From contig NZ_FOXJ01000001.1 in NCBI RefSeq assembly GCF_900115685.1, positions 3,133,796 through 3,197,795 on the forward strand: DNA of 64,000 nt, read 5' to 3'. This document shows positions 54,484-63,809 of the stretch, in pieces (within the stretch, counting starts at the first letter, position 1; each line of letters opens with the position of its first letter). Below the pieces are notes generated by a model. That model did not search any database. It was not told the origin of the DNA and saw nothing but the letters and a program-made list of their open reading frames with translations. Origin of the DNA: Variovorax sp. 770b2. GTDB taxonomy: Bacteria > Pseudomonadota > Gammaproteobacteria > Burkholderiales > Burkholderiaceae_C. A program made the position numbers and the translations under genes.

Positions 54484-55652
54484 GCGGGTCTCCCGAGGAT
54501 GACTGCGCCTGTGCAGAGGCAGCGGTCGTAGGTCACCATGCCGAAGCCGGCGACGAGGCCCAGTTGCGCATCGGGCACCGTGCGCTTGTCGGCTTGATCC
54601 GTCAGTTGGCGGATCGCCTCGACCATGCCGAGGAAGCCGCCCGCCGCACCAGCCTGCCCGGCCGAAAGCTGCCCGCCACTCGTGTTGTTCGGAAAGCTGC
54701 CGTCGAAAGTCATGGTGTGCGATTGCACGAAGGCCGAGCCCTCGCCCTTCTCGCAAAAGCCCAGGTCTTCGAACTGCATCATCACGATGACGGGATAGTC
54801 GTCGTAGGTCTGCACGAAGTCGAGTGCGGTGGGCTGCACGCCGGCCTGCGCATAGAGGTCGTCGCGGTCCTTGCGCCAGCCGCCCTGCACCATCACCGGA
54901 TCGTCGGCATAGGCGTTGTGGCGCTCGATGGCGCCGCGGATCACCACGTGCGCCAGGCCCAGGTCGCGTGCGCGCTCCTCGCTCATCACCAGGAAGGCAT
55001 CGGCGCCGGCGCAGGGCATCACGCAGTCGAAGAGGTGGATCGGGTCCGAGATGGGGCGTGCGGCCATGTACTCGTCCAGCGTGAGCGCCTTCTTGAACAT
55101 CGCGTTCGGGTTGCCGAGCGCGTTGGTGCGCTGGTCCACGCAGATGCGGCCGAAATCTTCGCGCTTCGCGCCGTAGGTGCGCATGTAGTTGGCAGTGATG
55201 AACGCGAAGATCGAGTTCGGCCCGCCCGAGCCGTAGGGGTAGCTCGCATCGCGCGCGAAGTTGCTGAAGCTGCCGAGCGTCTGACGGAAGGAGTCGACAT
55301 GGTTGGTGTCGGCGCCCACGCAGGCCACGATGTCGGCATCGCCCGCCTGCACGGCGCGCGCGGCGCGGCGCAGGCACATCACGCCCGAGGCGCCGCCCGT
55401 GGGCACATGGTCGAGCCAGCGCGGCGAGAGGCCCAGGTGCTGGGTGACGCCCACGGCCGTGTCCGGCGCCAGCGAAAAGCTGCTGAGGCACAGGCCGTCG
55501 ATCTGCTCCTTGGCGACGCCGCTCGCCTGGACCAGCGCCTCGACGGCCTGGCCGATGAACCAGTGGGCGGTGCGCGTGGAGTAGCGCACATAGGGCACCG
55601 TGATGGGCACGGCCACCGCGACGCCTTCGTAGGAAAGTCGGTTGCGGCTCAT
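54480..55652 (-). CDS. Thiolase-fold protein lacking catalytic Cys and His (Ltp2/SCP2-like)
   Basis: This 390-residue protein is a thiolase of the lipid-transfer/SCP2 kind. The nucleophile position that is Cys in CASG reads Gly87 (TGGASG), and the GHP histidine is Gln333 (SAGQAG). The last Cys380 (CLCTG) is kept. This loss is what is seen in Ltp2-type retro-aldolases that cleave acyl-CoA side chains with a DUF35 partner. The neighbouring DUF35 fusion overlaps it by four bases. A retro-aldol role is inferred; ordinary thiolysis seems unlikely. Confidence 0.87.
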   Translation of the reverse strand: MSRNRLSYEGVAVAVPITVPYVRYSTRTAHWFIGQAVEALVQASGVAKEQIDGLCLSSFSLAPDTAVGVTQHLGLSPRWLDHVPTGGASGVMCLRRAARAVQAGDADIVACVGADTNHVDSFRQTLGSFSNFARDASYPYGSGGPNSIFAFITANYMRTYGAKREDFGRICVDQRTNALGNPNAMFKKALTLDEYMAARPISDPIHLFDCVMPCAGADAFLVMSEERARDLGLAHVVIRGAIERHNAYADDPVMVQGGWRKDRDDLYAQAGVQPTALDFVQTYDDYPVIVMMQFEDLGFCEKGEGSAFVQSHTMTFDGSFPNNTSGGQLSAGQAGAAGGFLGMVEAIRQLTDQADKRTVPDAQLGLVAGFGMVTYDRCLCTGAVILGRPA

Positions 55653-57274
55653 GGCTGCCTCTTTTTCATCGCGCGGGTGTCGATGCAATGGCCCTGCCCG
55701 GGCAATGCATGCGCCATCTCGCGGAGTTGCCCGCGCTGGATCTTCTGCGAAGGCGTGAGAGGCAGCGCGTCGACGAAAGCGACGTAGCCGGGCGCCTTGT
55801 AATAAGCGAGTTGGGCCAGCGCATGCTCGACGATGCTCGCGGCGATCTGCGCGCGTTGCGATGCATCGGTGCCTTCTCGCACCACGATGCAAGCGAGCAC
55901 TTCGTCGCCGCGCACTTCGTCGGGCGTGGCGGCCACAGCCGATGTCTTCACGGCCGGGTGCTGGTTGAGCACGCTCTCTACCTCGACGGCCGAGATGTTC
56001 TCGCCGCTGCGGCGGATCACGTTCTTCTTGCGGTCGACAAAAAAGAAGTTGCCCTCGGGGTCGCGCCGCACGAGATCGCCGGTGTGGAACCAGCCGCCGG
56101 ACCAGGCTTCGCGCGTGGCTTCCTCGTCTTTCAGGTAGCCGGAGAAGAAGTAGCGTTCTGGGTCGCCGCCGGTTGACCGAACGAGCAGTTCACCCGTCAA
56201 GTCGACGCCGACGTCGTTGCCGTCCTCGCCCACGAGCCGGAGCTCGACGAACTCTTCCTGCCGCCCGAAGCAGCTCGTGCCCACGAGGCGCGGCTCGCGG
56301 TTGGCCATGATGCAGGCGGCCGCGCCGGTCTCGGTCATGGCCCAGGCCTCCACCAGCGGGAAGCCGAAGCGCTCTTCGAAAGGGGCGTGGTTCTTGCGGT
56401 CCACGCCGGCGCCGAAACCCCAGCGGATCGCATGGTCCTTGTCGGCCGCGGACGCATTGGCCGACAAGAGCATCGCCGGCATCACGCCCAGGTAATGCAC
56501 GATGGTCGCGCCGCTTTCGCGGGCGCTGGCAAGCCAGGTCTTCGGATGAAAGCGGTCCAGCTGCACCAGGCACCCACCCGCCACCAGCACCACCATGGTG
56601 GAGAACGCCATGGCGTTCATGTGGTTCAGGGGCAGCGGCGTGATGACGCGCTCGGTATCGGGGCGGATGCCGCACACGCCGTCGAGCGCTGCGTACCACT
56701 CGCCTGCACGCAGGAAGTAGGCGTTGCTCAGGATGCAGCCCTTGGGGCGCCCGGTGGTGCCCGAGGTGTAGAGGAGGCCGCATTCCGTATCGGCGCCGAT
56801 CGCGTCCCCGGCGCGCGGTGCGGTCGTCTTCGCGCTCGGCACCGCATCGTCGGGCCCCATCGTCTCGAAGGCCACGCCGGCTTGCGCCGCAGCCGCGCGC
56901 AAGTCGGCAGCGCGTTCGGGCAGGGTCACCGCGAGACCGATTTCACTGTGCCCGATGAGGTAGATGAGTTCGGCCGAGCGCATCTCGGCGTTGATCGGTA
57001 CCACGCTCGCGCCCAGGGCGTTGAGTGCGAACCAGTGAAAGAGGAACGCGGGCCGGTTCTCCAGCAGCAGGCCGACGCGATGGCCATGCCCGTAGCCGGC
57101 CTTTGCATAGGCCGCGCGCAGGCGCTCGACCTCGGCTGCAGCCTCGCCCCAGCGAATGGCGCCGGCCGCGATGCCGTAGGCGGCTGCGGTCACCGATTCG
57201 GTGAACAGGAACTCGGCCTGCGGCGTGCGCGCGGCGGTCGCCGCGAAGACTTGATGGACGGTGGAGTCTTGCAT
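55649..57274 (-). CDS. AMP-dependent acyl-CoA synthetase (ligase 2)
   Basis: This 541-residue ANL-family ligase has the P-loop [14 protein letters not shown], an AMTETGA motif and WFHTGDLVRRDPEGNFFFVDRKKNVIRRSGENIS. The expected catalytic lysine is in LTPSQKIQRGQLR near the C-terminus. It forms a CoA thioester from a carboxylic acid and ATP. Its stop overlaps the start of the thiolase-like gene, so its product may be the acyl-CoA that the degenerate thiolase/DUF35 pair cleaves. The gene lies seven bases after the beta gene of oxygenase pair 2. Confidence 0.9.
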   Translation of the reverse strand: MQDSTVHQVFAATAARTPQAEFLFTESVTAAAYGIAAGAIRWGEAAAEVERLRAAYAKAGYGHGHRVGLLLENRPAFLFHWFALNALGASVVPINAEMRSAELIYLIGHSEIGLAVTLPERAADLRAAAAQAGVAFETMGPDDAVPSAKTTAPRAGDAIGADTECGLLYTSGTTGRPKGCILSNAYFLRAGEWYAALDGVCGIRPDTERVITPLPLNHMNAMAFSTMVVLVAGGCLVQLDRFHPKTWLASARESGATIVHYLGVMPAMLLSANASAADKDHAIRWGFGAGVDRKNHAPFEERFGFPLVEAWAMTETGAAACIMANREPRLVGTSCFGRQEEFVELRLVGEDGNDVGVDLTGELLVRSTGGDPERYFFSGYLKDEEATREAWSGGWFHTGDLVRRDPEGNFFFVDRKKNVIRRSGENISAVEVESVLNQHPAVKTSAVAATPDEVRGDEVLACIVVREGTDASQRAQIAASIVEHALAQLAYYKAPGYVAFVDALPLTPSQKIQRGQLREMAHALPGQGHCIDTRAMKKRQP

Positions 57275-57281
57275 CGCGTCC

Positions 57282-57770
57282 TTAGATGAAAAGCTGCACG
57301 GCCGGAAGCGCCGCGTCGCAGTTGAGCAGGTTCACGCGCTTGAGCGTCATGCGCAATGCGCCGCCGTGCACCGTGAGGTGATGAAAGAAGGTGCCGACGT
57401 AGAACTGCAGTTCGTCGCCCTGCGACTCGGTGTAGTGGAAGCCGGTTCGCACCACGAAGCGATTGCCCTCGGCATCGAAGGTCTCGACCACCGGCACCTG
57501 CAGCAGGTGGTGGCAGCGGCTCGGCGGCTGCTGCGAAAACGCGCGCGGGCTCTTCAGGCGCTCGATGCGCAGCTCGCGCAGCAGCTTGTCTTCGTAGAGG
57601 TGCGAGGTGTGGTTCAGGCCGTCTTCCTGGTCGGGCACGAGCGGCACCCAGTAGAAGGCGTCGTCGGTGAAAAGCGCGTTCCATTCTTCGTAGCGGCGCG
57701 TGTCGAGCAGGTGCGCTTCGTTCACCACGAAGTCGATCAGGTCCTGGCGCGTGACTTCGGTGCCGGCCAT
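57282..57770 (-). CDS. Rieske oxygenase small (beta) subunit, pair 2
   Basis: This 162-residue protein has the beta-subunit fold with LIDFVVNEAHLLDTRRYEEWNALFTDDAFYWVPLVP and ends in VQLFI, almost as in pair 1. The start overlaps the last base of the alpha stop (TGATG). It supports the alpha oligomer and contains no metal ligands. Confidence 0.9.
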   Translation of the reverse strand: MAGTEVTRQDLIDFVVNEAHLLDTRRYEEWNALFTDDAFYWVPLVPDQEDGLNHTSHLYEDKLLRELRIERLKSPRAFSQQPPSRCHHLLQVPVVETFDAEGNRFVVRTGFHYTESQGDELQFYVGTFFHHLTVHGGALRMTLKRVNLLNCDAALPAVQLFI

Positions 57771-59083
57771 CACATCGTCTCCGTCATGCGCTCGACCCAG
57801 CTTCGATACTGGTTGCGCATCGGCAACTCGTTGGTGCCGCCGGTGGTGATTTCGCCGCCCTTCAGCTCCGACGGGTCGTAGTCGCGGTGCAGGCTCACCC
57901 ACTCGTTGCCGCTCGCGTGCAGCCCGGCCTGCATGCCGCGATAGGCCTGCAGGTCGTCGTGTCCCACCACCGAGAACGGCGAATTGATGAGCCGGTTGTA
58001 CATGGTCGTGCGCTGCAGCAGCTCGGGCGGGGCGCCCTTCAGGCGAAAGGTCCAGCTCTCGATCAGCGTCTTGTCGGCCGAGATGGGCTTGACCACGCGA
58101 ATCGCCTGGATCGCGCCCTTGATCGTGAGGTTCGGGTAGTACACCGTGTTGTGCCGCGCCATGCCCAGGATCTGCGCGGTCTTCTCTTCGCCGTAGCGCG
58201 CCTTCATCGCGTCGTCGTACTCGGGGATCGCCTTGTACTTGCTGTGGATGCTGAAGTGCACGCCCGTGAAGCTGTGGCCGTGGTCGTAGGTTCGGATGCC
58301 CATGTCCTCGAAGAACTTGTAGTCGGACATGAAAGGCACGAACTGCTCGACCGCCATGGGCTTGGGTTCATCGGCGGGTTTGTCGGCCCACATGCGCTTG
58401 GCGGTGCCGGCGGAGGACTCGTGCGCCACCATCGGGTGCATGGTGTCGTTGAGGTTCTCCACGAACATCTTCCAGTTGCACTGGTGGATGAAGCGCAGGC
58501 ACCCGCCGGCGATTTCCAGTTCGCCCTCGGGCGAGCGGTCGGCCATGTTGTCGATGGAGCTCAGCGAGTCGCCGAAGTACGCCTCGAAGTCGGGGCCCGC
58601 GTCGTTGATCTTCACGAAGATGAAGCCACGGTGGCTGCGCACGTGCTTCAGCGTGGTGAGCCCCTTGGCGGATTCGCATTCGTGCAGCGCGGTGTTCTCG
58701 TAGCCGGTCTTCAGCGGAATCGCCAGCAGCGAGCCGTCTGTCTTGAAAGTCCACGCGTGGTACGGGCAGCGAAAGAACTTGCCGGTGTTGCCGCAGGGCG
58801 CACTCACCAGGCGCGAGCCCTTGTGCGCGCAGCGATTCATCATCGCGCGCACGCTGCCGTCGGTGTGGCGCACGACGATCAGCGGGCGGCCGGCGATCTC
58901 GTTGCTGATCCAGTCGCCGGATTTCGGCAACTGGCTCTCGTGGCCGACGTAATTCCAGGTGTTGGCAAAGAAGTGTTCCTGCTCCAGCTCGAACAGTTCC
59001 TGGCTGGTGTACAGGTCGCGGTGCACGCGGTCGTTCCGCACGAGTGCGCGCACGGCGCCGGGGTTGTCTCGGTACGAGGTCAT
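57770..59083 (-). CDS. Rieske oxygenase large (alpha) subunit, pair 2
   Basis: This 437-residue oxygenase has the Rieske ligands RCAHKG...FRCPYHAW and the mononuclear iron motif in NWKMFVENLNDTMHPMVAHES. It is a paralogue of the alpha subunit at 47923-49242. The start at 59083 was chosen because it begins the conserved MTSYR and follows GAAGGAG; the frame goes 14 codons further. It sits next to the reductase gene, so it is the better candidate for the reductase's direct partner. Confidence 0.93.
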   Translation of the reverse strand: MTSYRDNPGAVRALVRNDRVHRDLYTSQELFELEQEHFFANTWNYVGHESQLPKSGDWISNEIAGRPLIVVRHTDGSVRAMMNRCAHKGSRLVSAPCGNTGKFFRCPYHAWTFKTDGSLLAIPLKTGYENTALHECESAKGLTTLKHVRSHRGFIFVKINDAGPDFEAYFGDSLSSIDNMADRSPEGELEIAGGCLRFIHQCNWKMFVENLNDTMHPMVAHESSAGTAKRMWADKPADEPKPMAVEQFVPFMSDYKFFEDMGIRTYDHGHSFTGVHFSIHSKYKAIPEYDDAMKARYGEEKTAQILGMARHNTVYYPNLTIKGAIQAIRVVKPISADKTLIESWTFRLKGAPPELLQRTTMYNRLINSPFSVVGHDDLQAYRGMQAGLHASGNEWVSLHRDYDPSELKGGEITTGGTNELPMRNQYRSWVERMTETM

Positions 59084-59099
59084 GGGTCTCACGGCTCCT

Positions 59100-60092
59100 T
59101 CAGAGGTCGAGCACCAGGCGCGCACCCTTGGCGCGCGAGATGCAGATCTGCATGACGTTGCCCTCCGCCTTCTCGCGGGCGGTGAGCACGTAGTCGCGGT
59201 GTTCGATCTCGCCTTCGATCACCGGCACGGCGCACACGCCGCATTCGCCGCGCTTGCAGTCGAACATCGGGTCGCAGCCGTTGTCGATGAGGCAGTCCAG
59301 GATGCTCTGGTCGGCCGCGACGGTGAAGCGTTGGCCGGACTGGGCGAGTTCGACCTCGAAGGGCTGGTCGCCCGCTTCGGCGACCGATTCGGTGAAGAGC
59401 TCGAAGTGCACGCGATCGTGCTCCCAACCGCGAGCCTGGGTGCGCGCGAGCACGGCGTCGAGCATGACCTTGGGGCCGCAGACGTAGAGGCGGTCGCCGG
59501 CAGGCACGTCGTCCAGCAGCGCGTCGATGTCGAGCGGCGCGCCGGCCTCTGCGTCGGTGTGCACGCGAAGGTCGTCGCCCAGCAGCGCCTGCAGTTCGGA
59601 CAGGAAAGCCATCAGCTCGCGGCTGCGGCCGGCGTAGTGCATCCGCACCGGTGCCTCTTCGGCGCGACGACGAGCGGCCATGGTGGCGAGCGGCGTGACG
59701 CCGATGCCACCGGCGACCAGCACCGAGCCGCCGGGGCCGGTGTGCAGCGGAAAGTCGTTCTTCGGCGCCTCGATGGCGAGCGTGTCGCCTTCGTTCAGCT
59801 TCTCGTGCATGAAGAGCGAGCCGCCCCGGCCTTCGGCCTCCTTGCGCACGGCGATCACGTATTCCGTGGGCGCGTTGGTGGCGTTGCGTGCCGTGCCGAA
59901 GTTGATCAGCGAGTAGTGGCGCCAATCAGTCTTGCCATCGGGCAGCGTCACCTGAACGCGGATGTGCGCGCCGGCTGCAAAGCCCGGCAGTGGGCGACCG
60001 TCTTCCGCGCGCAGGCGCAGCATGCGGATCAGCGGGTTGAGTTCGCGCGCTTCGGCGACGCGAAGCTGGAGCGTGGCGGTGGGAGCGGTCAT
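59100..60092 (-). CDS. Phthalate-dioxygenase-reductase-type oxidoreductase with C-terminal [2Fe-2S]
   Basis: This 330-residue electron-transfer protein has an N-terminal flavin-binding barrel (RHYSL motif), a middle NAD(P)-binding domain (GGIGVTPLATMA; YVCGPKVMLDAV) and a C-terminal plant-type ferredoxin (CKRGECGVC...). That domain order is that of phthalate dioxygenase reductase. It passes electrons from NADH to the Rieske oxygenases. It is the only reductase in the window and may serve both oxygenase pairs. Confidence 0.92.
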   Translation of the reverse strand: MTAPTATLQLRVAEARELNPLIRMLRLRAEDGRPLPGFAAGAHIRVQVTLPDGKTDWRHYSLINFGTARNATNAPTEYVIAVRKEAEGRGGSLFMHEKLNEGDTLAIEAPKNDFPLHTGPGGSVLVAGGIGVTPLATMAARRRAEEAPVRMHYAGRSRELMAFLSELQALLGDDLRVHTDAEAGAPLDIDALLDDVPAGDRLYVCGPKVMLDAVLARTQARGWEHDRVHFELFTESVAEAGDQPFEVELAQSGQRFTVAADQSILDCLIDNGCDPMFDCKRGECGVCAVPVIEGEIEHRDYVLTAREKAEGNVMQICISRAKGARLVLDL

Positions 60093-60106
60093 CGTGCGTT
60101 GTCTCT

Positions 60107-61612
60107 TCAGGCCAGTGCGTGCTGCACCAGCGCGGCTTGCAGCTTGTGGCCGTGTTCGTCGGCGAGCGCCGCGTCGCGCAGCTCGCGCAACGTGGCGGGT
60201 GCGAGCTGCGCGCCGGCGCGCTCGACCGCGCGCATCACGGTGTCGTAGTTGCGGATGCCGCGCTCGTGCGTGTCGCTGTAGCCTTTGACCAGGCGCTGGC
60301 ACTGCGCCAGCTCGACGGCCAGTTCGGGGTTGCGCTGCGCGGTGGCGGCGATGCGCTGCAGCCATTCCTCGATGCGACGGTTTTCTTCGGCGTAGCGCAT
60401 CGTCGAGCGACGCCAGCGCTTCATGGCGGCGACGGTGCGCAGCATCAGGTAGCCGCGCAGCGAACTGGTCTGGATCACGCGGCCGTGCTGGGTGAAGCGC
60501 TCGACGATCTTCTTCGGCAGCCTGGAGCCCATGAGCCAGCGGCCGATGCCGCCCGGCAGCGTCTCGCAGATTTCCTGCAGGCGCGGGTGCATGTATTCGT
60601 TGATGGCGAGCACCTGGCCCGGCTGCACGCGGGCCTCGCCACGCACGCGCTCGAAGCGGGTGGCGCGGGTCTTGAGGGCCGCGACGCGCGCGGTGTCTTC
60701 GTAGGACATCCAGAGCGCGAGGTGGCGGGCTGTTTCGCGCAGCAGGCGGTGGTCTTCGTCGCCCGGCAGCGCGGCGGCGGCGACGCGATCGATGTACAGG
60801 CCGGCGTAGGCAATGTCCTGGTAGTCGATGAGGCGACGCACGCCCTCGAGCAGGAAGTCTTGCGCGGCGAGGGGAAAGTCGTGCTGCACGCGCTCGACAA
60901 GCGCACGCACGGCCGGATGACGCGGCTGCGGGGCCGCTGTGGCGGCCACCGTTTCCGGCGGGGTCTCGCCGTCGTCGCCGCCCAGGGCGCGCGCGAATGC
61001 CGCGCCGAAAGCCTTGAGGCTCGGCTTCACGCCGACGCCGCCGCGTTCGATGGTCGCTTCGAACTGCGCGCGGCTGAACGGCAGCACGCCCGAGCCCGCC
61101 AGCGCACCGAACAAGACTGCGCTGATCACGCTGCCCGAAGCTTCGGCCGCCTTCTCCATGTCGAAACGGATGAAACGCTTGGCCGCCTTGGCCGTGTGCG
61201 CGAGCAACTGGGCGCTGTCGACGCGGCCGTCACCGAGCGCGCTCTTTTCCGCAATGGAGAACACGCGGTGCGTGGAGGCGATGAGCGTGGTTCGATCGTT
61301 CGTGACGAGCCCACGCTGTACGGCGCGGCCAGCTTCCATGAGTTCCGATGCGAGCACCACGTCGACGTCGCCGGGCAACGGCATCAGCGCCAGCACCGGC
61401 CGCCCGCCGTCCGCATCGGCTTGCGCGATCGGGTACAGCTCGACGTAGTAGATGGTCGCGCCGGTGCGCTGCGCCACGCCCGGCACCGAGGTGGTCTGGG
61501 CGACGTAGCCGTTGGCTTCGCCCATGTCGACGATCCAGTCGGCCAGCACGCCGCCGCCCTCACCACCCATGGCGAGGATCGCGATCTTGATGGGTTGCGC
61601 CTTGTTCGTCAT
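60107..61612 (-). CDS. iorB: Indolepyruvate ferredoxin oxidoreductase beta subunit with DUF6537-like extension
   Basis: This 501-residue protein has an N-terminal pyruvate:ferredoxin oxidoreductase gamma-type domain (ILAMGGEGGGVLADWI, residues ~10-190) followed by a helix-rich ~300-residue extension as in the long IorB forms of betaproteobacteria. With IorA it oxidatively decarboxylates aryl-pyruvates to aryl-acetyl-CoA, reducing ferredoxin. The start at 61612 lies four bases after the iorA stop. The substrate in this cluster could be indolepyruvate or another aromatic 2-oxo acid. Confidence 0.88.
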   Translation of the reverse strand: MTNKAQPIKIAILAMGGEGGGVLADWIVDMGEANGYVAQTTSVPGVAQRTGATIYYVELYPIAQADADGGRPVLALMPLPGDVDVVLASELMEAGRAVQRGLVTNDRTTLIASTHRVFSIAEKSALGDGRVDSAQLLAHTAKAAKRFIRFDMEKAAEASGSVISAVLFGALAGSGVLPFSRAQFEATIERGGVGVKPSLKAFGAAFARALGGDDGETPPETVAATAAPQPRHPAVRALVERVQHDFPLAAQDFLLEGVRRLIDYQDIAYAGLYIDRVAAAALPGDEDHRLLRETARHLALWMSYEDTARVAALKTRATRFERVRGEARVQPGQVLAINEYMHPRLQEICETLPGGIGRWLMGSRLPKKIVERFTQHGRVIQTSSLRGYLMLRTVAAMKRWRRSTMRYAEENRRIEEWLQRIAATAQRNPELAVELAQCQRLVKGYSDTHERGIRNYDTVMRAVERAGAQLAPATLRELRDAALADEHGHKLQAALVQHALA

Positions 61613-61616
61613 CGCT

Positions 61617-63809
61617 TCAGAACGCATAGGTTTCGCGGCGGCGCGCTTCGCCACGTTGCAGCCAGCCGATGACGGCGCTGCGCACGCGCTCGCGCAGCAC
61701 ATCCCAGCGACTCGGGTTGCTCACGATCTGCGCCTTGTAGAACGAGGGGCACAGCACCGCGGCGTGCGAGACCTCGCCGCACACGCCGCAGCCCACGCAG
61801 CTGTCGAGCACGGTCGCGACCGGGTCGGTGCGCAGCGGATCGGGGTTGGGCTTGATCGACAGCGACGGGCAGCCCGACAAGCGGATGCACGAGTGATCGC
61901 CGGTGCAGGTGTCGGAATCGACGCCGAATTTTTCGCGCACCATGCGCTTGCCATCGGCGATGGCCTTGCGCACCAGCGGCTTCTCGCGGCGCTGCTTGTT
62001 GAGCATGCACTCCGACTGCGCGATCAGGACCTTGGGCCCCTTCTTCGTCGTGGTGAGCGCTTCTTTCAGCGCATCGCGCATGCCAGCCACGTCGTAGGTG
62101 CGGCGCAGCGTCTTCACCCACTCGACGCCCACGCCGCGCACGGCGCGCTCGATTTCGTGGCCGGTGCTGCGCGTCTTGTTGACGGCGTTCGACGAGAGGA
62201 TGTCCTGCCCGCCCGTGGCCGAGGTGTAGTTGTTGTCGACGACGATGGTGAGGTTGTCGCTCTTGTTGAAGACCGAATTCGCCACGCCGCTGGTGAGGCC
62301 GTTGTGCCAGAAACCGCCGTCGCCCATCATCGAGATCGCACGCTTGCCGGCCGGTGCATTGAGTGCCGAGGCCCCCGCCCCGCCGAGGCCGTAGCCCATG
62401 GTGGTGTTGCCGATGTTGAAGGGCGGCAGGATCGAGAACAGGTGGCAGCCGATGTCGGCGCTCACGTGGTGCGCGCCGAGTTCGCGCTCGACCAGTTTCA
62501 TGGCGCTGAAGATCGGGCGCTCGGGGCAGCCGGTGCAAAAGCCCGGCGGACGGGCATGCACCACGTCGCCGAGCGCGGAAGACGGCACGACCGGCTCGGG
62601 CGCGGCGTCCACGCCGATGGCGGCCACTTCCCTGAGCGGGATCACCTTGCGCACCGGCACAGGTACGGGCAGCGGTGCGAGGCGCTCGTAGCGCTCGCAG
62701 AAGGTGCGTGCGCCCTTGAGCAATTCGGACGATGTGTATTCGCCGGCGACGGGCAGCATGTCCTTGCCGTGCAGCGCGGTCGTCGAGCCGGCCTGGCGCA
62801 GGATGGTCGCCAGGTTCTGCTCGACGAAGTTGGGCTGGCCTTCTTCCACGATCATCACCGCGCGCTTGCCTTCGCAAAAGCGGATGACTTCGCTCTCGAT
62901 GACGGGATAGGCCACGTTCATCACGTAGAGCGGGACCTTGGTGTTGCCGTACACGTCGGCCAGGTCGAGCCGCTCCAGCGCGCGCAGCAGCGTGTTGTAG
63001 CTGCTGCCCTGCACGATGATGCCGATGTCGTCGGCGTCTTCGGAGAAGAACTCGTTGAGCTGGCGCTCCTCGATGAAGCGCACCGCGGCGGGCCAGCGGT
63101 CCTTCACCTTCTCCTGTTCGTGCACGAAGCTCGCGGGCGGCAGCACGATGCGGCTGACGTCGCGCTGCGGGTTCTCCAGCGCTTCCTGCAGCGTGAACTT
63201 CGCGCGCTTGTTGTCGCCGGCGATGAAGTGGCCGTGCACGTGGCAGGCGCGGATGCGCAGCTGCAGCATCACGGGCGTGTTGCTGGCCTCGGAGAGATCG
63301 AAGCCCGTCTTCACCGCATCGACGATGCTGGGCAGGTTGGGCCGCGGATCGAGCAGCCAGATCTGCGACTTCATCGCGAACGCATGGCTGCGCTCCTGCA
63401 TGATCGACGAGCCTTCGCCGTAGTCCTCGCCCACGATGATGAGCGCGCCGCCGGTCACGCCGCCCGAGGCGAGGTTGGCCAGTGCGTCCGACGCGACGTT
63501 GGTCCCCACGGTCGCCTTGAAGGTGACGGCGCCGCGCAGCGGGTAGTTGACCGAGGCCGCGAGCGTGGCGGCGGCGGTGGCTTCGCTCGCGCTGTTCTCG
63601 AAGCGGATGCCCTGCTCGGCAAGGATGTCCTGCGCATCGGCCAGCACGTCCATCAGGTGCGAGATGGGTGCGCCCTGGTACCCAGCCACATAGGAAACTC
63701 CCGATTCGAGCAAGGCCTTGGTGACCGCCAGAATGCCTTCACCGCGAAATACCTCGCCATCCGAAAGCCGCAGCTTCTTGACTTCTTCGACGAACGAACG
63801 CTCAGCCAT
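61617..63809 (-). CDS. iorA: Indolepyruvate ferredoxin oxidoreductase alpha subunit
   Basis: This 730-residue thiamine-diphosphate enzyme has an N-terminal pyrimidine-binding part (VSYVAGYQGAPISHLMD), a central TPP/Mg region (MMGDGGFWHNGLTSGVANS) and C-terminal ferredoxin-type cysteines (CTGDHSC..., SCVGCGVCGE) for [4Fe-4S] clusters. It converts aryl-pyruvate plus CoA to aryl-acetyl-CoA with IorB. It is the first gene of the operon in the direction of transcription. The ATG at 63809 has AAGGA upstream; the frame runs on 29 codons but lacks similar support. Confidence 0.9.
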   Translation of the reverse strand: MAERSFVEEVKKLRLSDGEVFRGEGILAVTKALLESGVSYVAGYQGAPISHLMDVLADAQDILAEQGIRFENSASEATAAATLAASVNYPLRGAVTFKATVGTNVASDALANLASGGVTGGALIIVGEDYGEGSSIMQERSHAFAMKSQIWLLDPRPNLPSIVDAVKTGFDLSEASNTPVMLQLRIRACHVHGHFIAGDNKRAKFTLQEALENPQRDVSRIVLPPASFVHEQEKVKDRWPAAVRFIEERQLNEFFSEDADDIGIIVQGSSYNTLLRALERLDLADVYGNTKVPLYVMNVAYPVIESEVIRFCEGKRAVMIVEEGQPNFVEQNLATILRQAGSTTALHGKDMLPVAGEYTSSELLKGARTFCERYERLAPLPVPVPVRKVIPLREVAAIGVDAAPEPVVPSSALGDVVHARPPGFCTGCPERPIFSAMKLVERELGAHHVSADIGCHLFSILPPFNIGNTTMGYGLGGAGASALNAPAGKRAISMMGDGGFWHNGLTSGVANSVFNKSDNLTIVVDNNYTSATGGQDILSSNAVNKTRSTGHEIERAVRGVGVEWVKTLRRTYDVAGMRDALKEALTTTKKGPKVLIAQSECMLNKQRREKPLVRKAIADGKRMVREKFGVDSDTCTGDHSCIRLSGCPSLSIKPNPDPLRTDPVATVLDSCVGCGVCGEVSHAAVLCPSFYKAQIVSNPSRWDVLRERVRSAVIGWLQRGEARRRETYAF

